DNA from: Deltaproteobacteria bacterium
Lineage (GTDB): Bacteria; Desulfobacterota; Dissulfuribacteria; Dissulfuribacterales; JALVPX01
NCBI GenBank assembly: GCA_027023445.1
Contig: JALVVK010000020.1
Span: 1-60,595, forward strand
Direction of reading: 5' to 3'
DNA length: 60,595 bases
Part shown: one piece after another, positions 17,798 through 26,066 of the stretch
How positions within the stretch are numbered: position 1 is the first letter of the stretch
Layout: every line of letters starts with the position of its first letter
The notes under the pieces: model-generated
Told to the model about the DNA's origin: nothing
What the model saw: the letters and a program-made list of their open reading frames with translations, nothing else
The model's database searches: none
Made by a program: the position numbers and the translations under genes

Positions 17798-18712
17798 ATG
17801 GCACCTGTGATTTCTGTCATAACTCCTTCCTTTAACCAGGGAAATTACATAGAAGAGACGATTGCAAGCGTGCTCAGTCAGGACTATCCGCACATCGAAT
17901 ACATGGTGGTAGACGGCGGGTCAACGGATAATACTTTGAACATATTGAGACAATACAGGGGGAAAATACGATGGATCTCCGAAAAAGACAACGGACAGGC
18001 CGACGCTATCAATAAGGGCGTCCGGATGACAAAGGGGGAAATTGTCGCATGGCTCAACTCGGACGACATTTTTTTGCCTGGTGCTATACAAAAGGTTGCG
18101 GAATACTTTGACAATCATCCAGATGTTCAGATGATATATGGCAAGGCCTATTTTATTGATCCGGCAGGAAAAATCGTGGGAAGATATCCCACTGAACCCT
18201 TTAATTTTGAACGATTGGCGTCATTCAATTTTGTTTGCCAGCCATCTGCCTTTTTCAGGAGAGAAACCTTTTACGACGTGGGCGGTCTGAATCCAGAACT
18301 GCACTATTCCCTGGATTATGATCTTTGGATAAGAATTGCCCAAAAATTTTCTGTTCGGTATTTCCCCGTTTTTTTGTCAGGTTACCGATTGCATGAAACG
18401 TCAAAAACCGTTGGTTATGACCACGCCCTGCCCAATCATAAAGAAGGATTGAATATAACACTGAAGTACTACAAGTGGGCACCGGCGAACAGGGTATACG
18501 GCTATTATTATCACCTGACAGAACTCAAGCTGCCTCGGTTCCTCAGGAAGATGAGGCCGGTCACAGTTATATTGGGTCTCCTGGTTTCGATAGTGAAATA
18601 TATACAACTCAATAAAGGAATAAGACGTAAGGATATTAAAGCACTTACTCCCAAAAATTTAAAAAAACTCTTTATCCCGTGGGGTGATCTTTACAAAACC
18701 TATCGAGACTGA
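17798..18712 (+). CDS. glycosyltransferase family 2 (WcaA-like)
   Basis: The 304-residue enzyme opens ISVITPSFNQGNYIEETIAS, with MVVDGGSTDNTLNIL and the metal motif WLNSDDIFLPGAI. The middle block CQPSAFFRRETFYDVGGLNP and the LDYDLWIRIAQ block are found in O-antigen GT2 enzymes. It is the last gene of the plus-strand cluster and converges with the DUF2304 gene, leaving 48 bases between them and no clear terminator. It is a paralogue of 14484-15251 with a longer C terminus. Confidence 0.9.
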   Translation: MAPVISVITPSFNQGNYIEETIASVLSQDYPHIEYMVVDGGSTDNTLNILRQYRGKIRWISEKDNGQADAINKGVRMTKGEIVAWLNSDDIFLPGAIQKVAEYFDNHPDVQMIYGKAYFIDPAGKIVGRYPTEPFNFERLASFNFVCQPSAFFRRETFYDVGGLNPELHYSLDYDLWIRIAQKFSVRYFPVFLSGYRLHETSKTVGYDHALPNHKEGLNITLKYYKWAPANRVYGYYYHLTELKLPRFLRKMRPVTVILGLLVSIVKYIQLNKGIRRKDIKALTPKNLKKLFIPWGDLYKTYRD

Positions 18713-18760
18713 ATATTGTCTCTCTGCGCAATTTGCTCTTGTAAAACCAAAAATATAACT

Positions 18761-19123
18761 TCAATCAACTAAGTGTTCTGATTGCATTTCTTCCATCTCA
18801 TGGCGCAGGATAGCAAGTTCCTGGGCCAATTTCTTATTCTGGTCGGCAAGGGATGATATCTTAACTGAAAACTGCAGAGAAATTAAAAGAAGAAAAACAA
18901 GACTGAAGATAAAAAGGGTGGTAGTGGGCACCACCGCACCTATAAAATGACTCACGAAAAGCAACAGGTCGTACCATACCGCCAACACGATAATCCCCAT
19001 ACCTGTTAACAACCACAGCCAGGAATATTCCTCACGCAGCTTTTTCCTGCGCACCATCTCTAAAATAAAAAGAAAAACCGAAATGCCAACCACCAGGGCA
19101 AATATCTTCTGTCTTAAGGGCAT
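18761..19123 (-). CDS. DUF2304 family membrane protein
   Basis: The 120-residue protein has three hydrophobic segments (about 6-22, 37-55 and 63-82) and a C-terminal coiled coil (SLADQNKKLAQELAILRHEM). This matches DUF2304, small membrane proteins that nearly always follow DPM1-like GT2 enzymes and may anchor them or help pass lipid-linked sugars. The ribosome site is strong (AGGAGG). It is the last gene of the pglB operon, 25 bases after the GT2 gene. Function inferred from association only. Confidence 0.8.
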   Translation of the reverse strand: MPLRQKIFALVVGISVFLFILEMVRRKKLREEYSWLWLLTGMGIIVLAVWYDLLLFVSHFIGAVVPTTTLFIFSLVFLLLISLQFSVKISSLADQNKKLAQELAILRHEMEEMQSEHLVD

Positions 19124-19148
19124 GGGTTCCTCCTGAGGTTATAAAAAT

Positions 19149-19871
19149 TCAGAACATGTCAGCCTTTACCGTGTTCTTACGCAGCAAAGTGACAAATATA
19201 GACAAAAACATCTTAAAAATATAATAAAGGGGTTTAAGGCCGGAATGCATTGACCTGCCGGTAGTGCTGGAATGCATGGTTACCGGGACTTCCTTTACCT
19301 TCAAACCAGCCCTGTGAAGCATGATGATGACGTCCGCGTCAGGAAAATCCACCGGATAATAATCGCTCGCATAAAACATAAGCCCACGCCTGTTCAGTGC
19401 CTGATATCCAGAGGTAGGATCCGTGATCCTCTGACCTGTAAAAACAGAGGCAAGGAAACTGAAAATAAACATGCCGAGCCTTCTCAGGGCCGGGATACGA
19501 TAGGAATTACCCTCAAGAAATCTTGATCCGATGGCCACGTCCGCCTCCCCGCTCTTTACTGCCTGCAAAAGGCTCAAAATGTCCCTGGGATCATGCTGAC
19601 CATCCGCATCCATCTGAACCGCATATTCATATCCCCGTCTCAAGGCATACTTAAAGCCTGTCTGAAGGGCCACGCCATATCCCATGTTAAAGGGGAGACT
19701 GATAACCTGCCCGCCGGATTTCCGGGCTATTTCCCCTGTACGATCCTGCCCTCCATCGTTTACGACCACGATATCGGCATCAGGGACAACTTTTTTTATC
19801 CCAAGTACAACCCCCGCGATATTTTCTTCTTCATTATAGGCGGGAATAATTACAATGTTTTTTACTCCCAT
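19149..19871 (-). CDS. DPM1-like polyprenyl-phosphate glycosyltransferase (GT2)
   Basis: The 240-residue enzyme has the dolichyl-phosphate mannose synthase pattern: IVIIPAYNEEENIAGVVLGI, VVVNDGGQDRT and the metal motif VQMDADGQHDPRDI, then SRFLEG and RRLGMFIFSFLASVFTGQRI followed by TDPTSGYQALNR. It has no C-terminal membrane helices of its own, consistent with a DUF2304 partner. It would load a sugar onto a polyprenyl phosphate. Its start overlaps the pglB stop (TAATG), so the oligosaccharyltransferase and this enzyme are translationally coupled, and it may supply a lipid-linked sugar for the same glycan. Confidence 0.88.
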   Translation of the reverse strand: MGVKNIVIIPAYNEEENIAGVVLGIKKVVPDADIVVVNDGGQDRTGEIARKSGGQVISLPFNMGYGVALQTGFKYALRRGYEYAVQMDADGQHDPRDILSLLQAVKSGEADVAIGSRFLEGNSYRIPALRRLGMFIFSFLASVFTGQRITDPTSGYQALNRRGLMFYASDYYPVDFPDADVIIMLHRAGLKVKEVPVTMHSSTTGRSMHSGLKPLYYIFKMFLSIFVTLLRKNTVKADMF

Positions 19872-22048
19872 TAATTTCCCTGTTCAGTTTTGACGATTTC
19901 CTGATTCCTGCCCTGGTCTCCAGCATTAAAGGATTCACCCCTTACCTCCCAGATTTGATGAGAAGGAGAATTCAATACCACAGGAATAAAATATTTCCTG
20001 TTGGCCTGATGCCTCAAAAACAACTTATTAAACACGGAATCGGCCATCGTCTGGTCCATAAGGGCCCCAAAATGGGCTGGCACAAAATATTCAAACCTGA
20101 TCCCCTTGTCTCTTTTGTATATGCGCCTCTCTATCCTGTGGAAGGTACTTACAAGGAACTCTTTAATGGGCATTCTATCGCCGTCACCCATCGTGAGGAT
20201 GCCGTTATCAAGATCTATTACCAACCCCCGGGACCCCCATAGCCTGTTACCCTGCACCCTGATGTCATAAAAAGCCTGATACATTGGATGAAATCCCTTA
20301 TGCATCTCAACATCCCAGGAGCCGAGCCAGAACCACCAGTATGCAGTAATAGTCAGACGCCAGTCCAGAAACAGATACACGGGTCTGGTCTTCTTTGGGA
20401 AAAAGAACTCCAGCCATTGATTAACATCTTGTGTTCCGCCTGTACCCCGCAACCCGGCATTCCGCAGGATGTCCCGTGCCCTTACCGGACCGGCTGATAA
20501 TATCTTTTTTATCAGATCCAGCCCCCGACCACGATCACCTCCAACAGCGTCATAAAATTTGTGAATGCCGGATATCCCCCGCTTCACATAAAACTGCATG
20601 AAATTAGCCGCAAGACGCTCATCGCTGGTTGCCATGGGAATGCCATTGTAAACCGTCCTTTCGCCTCCATGCACGGCACCGTCAGTTATTACAGCCCTGC
20701 GTGCCCAGTAAATCATGGGATATCCGTGATCCCACCAGGCCCAGATCACGGCGTTTCTGGGTGTTACCTTTGAAGCTATGGCCATGCCGTTTACCAGGTG
20801 TGGCGGTTCCTTGGGCCAGAAGGTCTTGGCCATGTCTTCTTTATAGGACGGATAGGCAAGCGCAAGCACCAACACCATGGAAGCCACTAATATGGGACGG
20901 AATCGGGAGGTAATACGCCAGACCTCGGACGCAAAAAAACCAATCCCCAAGGCGATTACCGGAGCCATAAAGATGAGAAACCTTATGGCAAAGAAGAAAG
21001 ATAATGCGCCAAGGGCAACTGCAACTGATAAAAACAGACTCTCTTTGGTTTTTTTTAAAAAAAGCAGCCCAAGGCCAAGTATCCCCACAATAAAAGCAGG
21101 GAGACTATCCGTGGTCTTCACGACTATTGTGTTAAAATGAGGACGCTCCTGTTCAGATATAGTAACCCCTATACTTGGGAAATCCCCCGTATCTTCCTTT
21201 GCAACGCTTTTGTATTTATGGGTTACGTCCTGAAATACATGGACAGGGAAATCAATTCCCTTCCAAAAAAGCAAACCGACAAACAATACAGAGATAATTC
21301 CGATAAAAATCAATCCTTCACGCCTTGTAGGCCTGTAAAAAAACAACAGAGATACCGCAAGGGGAACAAGACAGATAATGGCTGCTATGTCTGATGCGGT
21401 ATTCCACCACCACACAAACAGGGCTGAAACCACGACGCCTGCCCCAAAATAGACATATCGCTTCTTTGACTCTTCAAGACCGAATTTCAGGAAACAATAC
21501 ACGGCTGCCGTTGCCCAGGTAACATTCATGCAGTCCGTATCAAACCAGCCAAGGCTACTTCGATAGACATAATAATTGGATAAAAGGCCGAACAGGGCCG
21601 CAACAAGGCCCATAACAGGCCCCCCATAAAACCGCCCGAGCGCGTAAAGAGGAACAGCCAGCAGGACGCCTAATATGGCCGGCATAAAGACGCCTATCCA
21701 GTTGAGTGACATATGTGTGGCCCTGGCAATAGCCGCAGCTGTAACGGACAGTAATGGAGGAGGTTCAGGCCTGGGCATACCATCCGGCACCGCCCTTTTC
21801 ATGTCTATCGAGGTATAGGTACCCTCTACCAGGTCCCTGGCAAGGGAAAGGTAATAGTAGCCGTCAAACGTGGTCAGCAACGGCTCTCCCTTATAAAAAG
21901 CGCGATTCGGCTGGGCCTTCCAGTCGTGATAATCCTCAAGGCGCACAAGGAGGCCTATTCCGATAATAGCAATGAAAATCAGAGCTTCGATTAAAATATA
22001 TACGGCCCTGGTTCGATTATTCTTTCCCCGTGATTTAAAGTTATTCAT
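19871..22048 (-). CDS. pglB: STT3/PglB-type oligosaccharyltransferase
   Basis: This single-subunit OST transfers a lipid-linked glycan to asparagine in the periplasm. The 725-residue form has about a dozen membrane helices and a soluble C-terminal domain. The active-site elements are visible: FDGYYYLSLARDL (Asp 62), the DxD-like GWFDTDCMN (Asp 170 and 172), TISEQERPHF (the TIxE loop, Glu 299) and the acceptor motif AWWDHGYP (residues 437-444), a variant of WWDYG. I chose ATG at 22048 because AGGA precedes it at good distance; ATG at 22072 is possible. It follows livG by 83 bases on the same strand and is coupled to the GT2 downstream. Bacterial PglB enzymes are known from Campylobacter and some Desulfovibrio. 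Confidence 0.92.
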   Translation of the reverse strand: MNNFKSRGKNNRTRAVYILIEALIFIAIIGIGLLVRLEDYHDWKAQPNRAFYKGEPLLTTFDGYYYLSLARDLVEGTYTSIDMKRAVPDGMPRPEPPPLLSVTAAAIARATHMSLNWIGVFMPAILGVLLAVPLYALGRFYGGPVMGLVAALFGLLSNYYVYRSSLGWFDTDCMNVTWATAAVYCFLKFGLEESKKRYVYFGAGVVVSALFVWWWNTASDIAAIICLVPLAVSLLFFYRPTRREGLIFIGIISVLFVGLLFWKGIDFPVHVFQDVTHKYKSVAKEDTGDFPSIGVTISEQERPHFNTIVVKTTDSLPAFIVGILGLGLLFLKKTKESLFLSVAVALGALSFFFAIRFLIFMAPVIALGIGFFASEVWRITSRFRPILVASMVLVLALAYPSYKEDMAKTFWPKEPPHLVNGMAIASKVTPRNAVIWAWWDHGYPMIYWARRAVITDGAVHGGERTVYNGIPMATSDERLAANFMQFYVKRGISGIHKFYDAVGGDRGRGLDLIKKILSAGPVRARDILRNAGLRGTGGTQDVNQWLEFFFPKKTRPVYLFLDWRLTITAYWWFWLGSWDVEMHKGFHPMYQAFYDIRVQGNRLWGSRGLVIDLDNGILTMGDGDRMPIKEFLVSTFHRIERRIYKRDKGIRFEYFVPAHFGALMDQTMADSVFNKLFLRHQANRKYFIPVVLNSPSHQIWEVRGESFNAGDQGRNQEIVKTEQGN

Positions 22049-22131
22049 CGTGCCATCCTGTTTTAAAGACATGCCCAATCAATAATCCATTTTATCCCCA
22101 CTCAAAAGCTGTTTTTTTCGGAAATACACAC

Positions 22132-22905
22132 CTATTCTATGCCAGTTTCCCCGCCAAGATAAGCTGCTATCACCTGGGGATTTCTCTGGATTTCACGAGG
22201 CGTCCCCTGAGCAAGACAGCTGCCGTAATTCAATACAAACACCCAGGATGATACATCCATAACCAACCCCATATTATGCTCTACCAACAGTACTGTAACC
22301 CCTGTTTCACTGATCTTTTTGATCAGTTCGCACATCTCAAGTGTCTCTGTATCATTAAGCCCCGCAGCCGGCTCATCAAGCAACAGCATCCTGGGTTTTG
22401 CCGCCAGCGCCCTGGCTATTTCGAGTTTTTTCAGTACCCCATAGGAAAGCTCTGATGACCGGGCCTGGGCGAGATCTTCCATCCCGCAGAAAGCAAGGGC
22501 CTCATCAGCCCAGGTCCTTATCCTCCTTTCCTCGGCTAACAGGCTGGGAAGACGAAGGGCAGCGCTCCATAATCCGGAACACCCCCTGAGATGACATCCG
22601 ACCATCACATTTTCTATAACGGTCATATTGTGGAATATCTGTAGGTTCTGAAAGGTCCTGGACACACCACATGCAGCAACCCGATGAGGAGGCCTGCCGA
22701 CAAGCTCATACCCATCCAGGTTAACTGATCCGGTATCAGGCGTGTCCACACCTGTGAGGAGGTTAAAAAGAGTGGTCTTACCCGCTCCGTTAGGCCCTAT
22801 CACAGAAAACACCTTGCCCTTTTTTACATCAAAGGAAAGATCATTTATGGCCCGCACCCCGCCATAGGCCTTTACCAGGCCTGAGACCTGGAGAAGGACT
22901 CCCAT
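22132..22905 (-). CDS. livG: branched-chain amino acid ABC transporter ATP-binding protein LivG
   Basis: The 257-residue ATPase has Walker A (GPNGAGKTTLFNLLTGV), the ABC signature LSYGVLKKLEIARAL (a weaker form of LSYGQQRxLEIARAL), Walker B (MLLLDEPAAGLN) and a switch His in LLVEHNMGLVMDVS. The C-terminal GTPREIQRNPQVIAAYLG is the LivG type. It lies directly after livM with no gap. The partner ATPase livF, usually the next gene, is not here; pglB follows instead. Confidence 0.94.
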   Translation of the reverse strand: MGVLLQVSGLVKAYGGVRAINDLSFDVKKGKVFSVIGPNGAGKTTLFNLLTGVDTPDTGSVNLDGYELVGRPPHRVAACGVSRTFQNLQIFHNMTVIENVMVGCHLRGCSGLWSAALRLPSLLAEERRIRTWADEALAFCGMEDLAQARSSELSYGVLKKLEIARALAAKPRMLLLDEPAAGLNDTETLEMCELIKKISETGVTVLLVEHNMGLVMDVSSWVFVLNYGSCLAQGTPREIQRNPQVIAAYLGGETGIE

Positions 22906-23868
22906 TTATGTCTCCCTGATACCCTGCCGGAAATAGCCCGCAAACATGGGGCCTATCCGGTCTGCCATAGTAACAAAAAGTCCTCTGGGAAGGAAAATCA
23001 TGATCAACATCAGTATTGCGCCATAAATCAGCATCTGAAAATCCTCAAAAACCACAAGAAATTCGGGAAGAAAGGTAAGAATTACCGCTCCGAAAACCGC
23101 ACCAAAGGTAGATGCCAGGCCGCCCAATACCACCATTGTTACCAACTCAATGGAAAAAAAGAAACTGAAGGAATCAGGGCTTACAAAGGCCTGCTGGTGG
23201 GCAAACAGACTGCCTGTCAACGAGGCCATAAGAGCCGAAAGCACGAAAACCCGGACCTTGGTTCCGGAGATATCAATTCCAAGGGTGCTTGCAGCAACCT
23301 CGCTTCCGTGAACTGCCCTTAATGCCCGCCCCTCTCTGGAATCAATTATATTCAAAGAAAGCCAGACATAGAGAAGCATCACCGCCCCTGCAACCACGTA
23401 CCAACGCAGATCGGAATCTACATGCCAACCGAAGAGGACAAGACCAGGAATCCCGGAAAGCCCGTCCGGCCCCCCGGTGAAGGCATCCGCCTGAACCAGA
23501 ACAATGTGAATTATTATACCGAATCCAAGGGTGGCCATGGCAAGATAATGGCCCTTCAGCCGGAGTATGGGCCTTGCGATCAGGTTGGCAATCAACCACA
23601 CCAGAACAAGACCAGCCGCCATTGCCACCCATGGATTCCAACCATAACGTACTGTGGTTACAGCGGAAACATAGGCGCCTATACCAAAAAATGCCGCGTG
23701 TCCGAGAGAAATCTGGCCTGCGTATCCCATGAGAAGATTAAGGCCCACTGCCAACATGATATTAAAAAAAGCTGTTACTCCTACCACCGTTACGTAGTAA
23801 TTATCAGGAAAAACAACCGGCAACAGGGCCACCAGTGCGGCGAACAGGTAAAAACCGGCAAGCCTCAT
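22906..23868 (-). CDS. livM: branched-chain amino acid ABC transporter permease LivM
   Basis: The 320-residue inner-membrane permease has about ten hydrophobic segments. Signatures are LNLLMGYAGQISLGHAAFFG near the N terminus and the EAA-like cytoplasmic loop SREGRALRAVHGSEVAASTL with LGIDISGTKVRVFVLSA. ATG at 23868 overlaps the livH stop as ATGA; longer in-frame extensions overlap livH and have no signal. With LivH it forms the translocation path. Confidence 0.94.
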   Translation of the reverse strand: MRLAGFYLFAALVALLPVVFPDNYYVTVVGVTAFFNIMLAVGLNLLMGYAGQISLGHAAFFGIGAYVSAVTTVRYGWNPWVAMAAGLVLVWLIANLIARPILRLKGHYLAMATLGFGIIIHIVLVQADAFTGGPDGLSGIPGLVLFGWHVDSDLRWYVVAGAVMLLYVWLSLNIIDSREGRALRAVHGSEVAASTLGIDISGTKVRVFVLSALMASLTGSLFAHQQAFVSPDSFSFFFSIELVTMVVLGGLASTFGAVFGAVILTFLPEFLVVFEDFQMLIYGAILMLIMIFLPRGLFVTMADRIGPMFAGYFRQGIRET

Positions 23869-24743
23869 CAAACTCTCTCCGCCTGTGCACTTCCAAACAA
23901 ACCACCGGGCCTGAAAAAAAGCACCATCAATATGACGACAAAGGCAATTGCGTCTTTGTAACCAGAGGAAATAAATCCGGCGCCAATACATTCCAGCAAG
24001 CCAAGAAGCATGCCGCCTGCAACAGCTCCCATTGGATTGCCCATACCGCCAAGAATGGCGGCTGAAAACCCCTTCAACCCCAACATCACACCAGAATCGT
24101 AGGTAATGTATGTAATGGGCGCTATGAGAATACCGGCCAACGCGCCAAGCCCTGCAGAAAGGCCGTAAGAAATAAGCAGCATTTTCCTTACATTGATACC
24201 CACCAGGCTGGCGGCCTTCATATTATATGAACAGGCAAGTATGGCCTTACCCGTGGCGGTTCGGTTGAAAAAATACCTGACAAGCAGGACTGAAGCCGCT
24301 GTGCCGGCCATAACCCAAATATTCTGGGGAAGCATGGTAGCGTTTCCAACGTGAATAGGTTTTTCCCCTGAAAAAGGAGGCATGGCATATATGTCCTTGC
24401 CCCAGACGATCAAGGCCATTCCCCTGAGAAAAATCGACGCCCCGATGGTGATTATAATGGTACTCACAACGGTTGCGTCCCTTGCCTGTTCTATGGCAAA
24501 TTTTTCAAGGGCAAGCCCCACGCATACAGTTATTGCCACCGCGGCTGCAAGCGCAACGCCATATGGGATACCCATATCTATAAGGGATATGGCACTCATG
24601 GCGCCGATCATTACAAATTCACCCTGAGCGAAATTTACCACGTCGGAGGCATTGTAAATAATGGCAAACCCCAAGCCTACAAGGGCATAGGCAGCCCCCA
24701 CGGTTATTCCGGTTATAAGAAACTGGATCAACTGATCTAACAT
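23868..24743 (-). CDS. livH: branched-chain amino acid ABC transporter permease LivH
   Basis: The 291-residue permease has the LivH pattern: GAAYALVGLGFAIIYNASDV then VNFAQGEFVMIGA at the N terminus and the loop GKAILACSYNMKAASLVGIN before LISYGLSAGLGALAGILIAP. ATG at 24743 (MLDQLIQFL) is the usual family start; a TTG three codons upstream is less likely. It follows livK after a gap that holds a GC-rich hairpin (24773-24798). Confidence 0.94.
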   Translation of the reverse strand: MLDQLIQFLITGITVGAAYALVGLGFAIIYNASDVVNFAQGEFVMIGAMSAISLIDMGIPYGVALAAAVAITVCVGLALEKFAIEQARDATVVSTIIITIGASIFLRGMALIVWGKDIYAMPPFSGEKPIHVGNATMLPQNIWVMAGTAASVLLVRYFFNRTATGKAILACSYNMKAASLVGINVRKMLLISYGLSAGLGALAGILIAPITYITYDSGVMLGLKGFSAAILGGMGNPMGAVAGGMLLGLLECIGAGFISSGYKDAIAFVVILMVLFFRPGGLFGSAQAERV

Positions 24744-24772
24744 GGTGTTCAACCGGCTTCAGACATAATCAA

Positions 24773-24798
24773 CCCCCCACGGGGATACCCAAGGGGGG
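24773..24798 (-). other. intercistronic GC hairpin between livK and livH
   Basis: Six C (24773-24778) pair with six G (24793-24798) around a 14-base loop that can itself pair GGG with CCC. No T-run follows on the minus strand, so it is not a full terminator. Hairpins at this place in binding-protein operons commonly stabilise the upstream mRNA or reduce read-through, giving more binding protein than permease; that role is inferred. Confidence 0.45.
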
Positions 24799-24832
24799 CA
24801 CATAAAATCAATCCAAAAATTGAATTCTTGGT

Positions 24833-25981
24833 TTAAATAAGTTCCCAGGTGCCGTTTCTAATCTCGAGCATTTTAAACGCATCCAGGCCAAGCCCAAGGT
24901 GATCCTCAGGACTCATATTGAAAATTCCGCCGGTTCCCACAAACCCTTTGGTCTTTTCGATTTCATCCCTGATCTTTGCCTTATCCAGACATCCAGCCCT
25001 TCTGATGGCCCCGACAGTAATAAAAAGGGCGTCATAGGCATGACCGCCAAAGGTGGAAACAGGGCCATATTTAGCCTCATACATATTCCTGTATCCGAGC
25101 AGAACCTTTTTCTGTGGATCGCTGTCCGGCAACTTATCAGCCACAAGCAACGCGGCGGCCGGCAGCCTTATACCCTCGGCAGCGTCTCCGGCAAGAGCAA
25201 TAAATTTCTTGGAGGCGACGCCATGAGATTCATAAAGAGGAAGCCTGATCCCTAACTGTTTGACATTTTTTGCCACGATGGCAGGGGCCTTTCCAAATCC
25301 GAAATTCAGTATGGCCTGGGCATCCGTGGCCCTTATCTTCGTAAGCTGTGTGGTCATATCCGTATCCGCGTTTCCATATGACTCATCCGCAACGATTTTA
25401 ATGCCATATCTGGGGGCAAGATCCAGACACTGCGCCCTGCCGGATTTATCAAACCCGCCATTGCCTGTTATAAGGGCGATTCTCGTGATATGACGTTTCT
25501 TCATATCTTCAAATATCTTGGCGGCAGCCATACGATCTGTGTGGGGAGTCTTGAATACCCACTTCTTAACCGGCTGGACAATTTTTATAGAACCTGCCAG
25601 TGAAATAAACGGAATTTTTCTGGCCTGAACTATGTCAATTACGGCAAGGCTGGTCCCAGAAGTAGAACCTCCTATAATAACGTCTACACGATCTTTCTGT
25701 ATAAGACGTTTTACTATATCCTTGGCGCTTTTTGCATGACCCGCCGTATCATAATAAACAAGCTCCAGTTTTTTGCCGAGTACTCCACCCTGACTGTTTA
25801 TCTGATCAATATACATCTTCAGTGTCTTCAGCTCGGGATCACCAAGAAAAGAAGCAGGTCCTGTCAAAGCGAGAAACGAACCGATCTTGATTATTCCGGA
25901 TGCATGGACAATGGGAACGAGGGGTGACATGTTAAATAAGAGTATGAAAATAACGGTCAGAAACAGTTTAAGCACCTTCAT
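24833..25981 (-). CDS. livK: branched-chain amino acid ABC transporter substrate-binding protein (LivK-like)
   Basis: The 382-residue periplasmic protein has a signal peptide (about residues 1-27, cleavage near VHASG) and the type-I Peripla_BP_6 fold: IKIGSFLALTGPASFLGDPE, MYIDQINSQGGVLGKKLELV and the VDVIIGGSTSGTSLAVIDIV block. The ligand may be an amino acid or another small molecule; the family is broad. The ribosome site is AGGAGGAG. A good promoter (26016-26044) lies just upstream, so this gene starts the liv-pglB transcription unit. Confidence 0.9.
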   Translation of the reverse strand: MKVLKLFLTVIFILLFNMSPLVPIVHASGIIKIGSFLALTGPASFLGDPELKTLKMYIDQINSQGGVLGKKLELVYYDTAGHAKSAKDIVKRLIQKDRVDVIIGGSTSGTSLAVIDIVQARKIPFISLAGSIKIVQPVKKWVFKTPHTDRMAAAKIFEDMKKRHITRIALITGNGGFDKSGRAQCLDLAPRYGIKIVADESYGNADTDMTTQLTKIRATDAQAILNFGFGKAPAIVAKNVKQLGIRLPLYESHGVASKKFIALAGDAAEGIRLPAAALLVADKLPDSDPQKKVLLGYRNMYEAKYGPVSTFGGHAYDALFITVGAIRRAGCLDKAKIRDEIEKTKGFVGTGGIFNMSPEDHLGLGLDAFKMLEIRNGTWELI

Positions 25982-26015
25982 CCAGCACTCCTCCTACTCA
26001 TTGAAATTTTTACGA

Positions 26016-26044
26016 ATCCTAAGGGAATTAAACGGATCTGTCAA
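26016..26044 (-). promoter_or_regulatory. sigma70-type promoter of the livKHMG-pglB unit
   Basis: On the minus strand TTGACA (26044-26039) is followed by 17 bases and TAGGAT (26021-26016). The predicted start of transcription is near 26009, giving a leader of about 28 bases before the livK ATG. It lies after the stop of the cytochrome gene that ends at 26067, so the liv unit can be expressed apart from the cytochrome run. Confidence 0.65.
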
Positions 26045-26066
26045 GAAATCAGGATGGTAAGATGAC

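Noticed and set aside
6509-18712. A prophage or integrative element carrying the sugar cluster
   Set aside because: No integrase, transposase, attachment repeats or tRNA at the borders were seen; it looks like a normal, mosaic O-antigen locus.
24773-24798. The GC hairpin between livK and livH as a terminator
   Set aside because: There is no T-run after it and the downstream liv genes are clearly in the same unit, so I list it only as an intercistronic hairpin.
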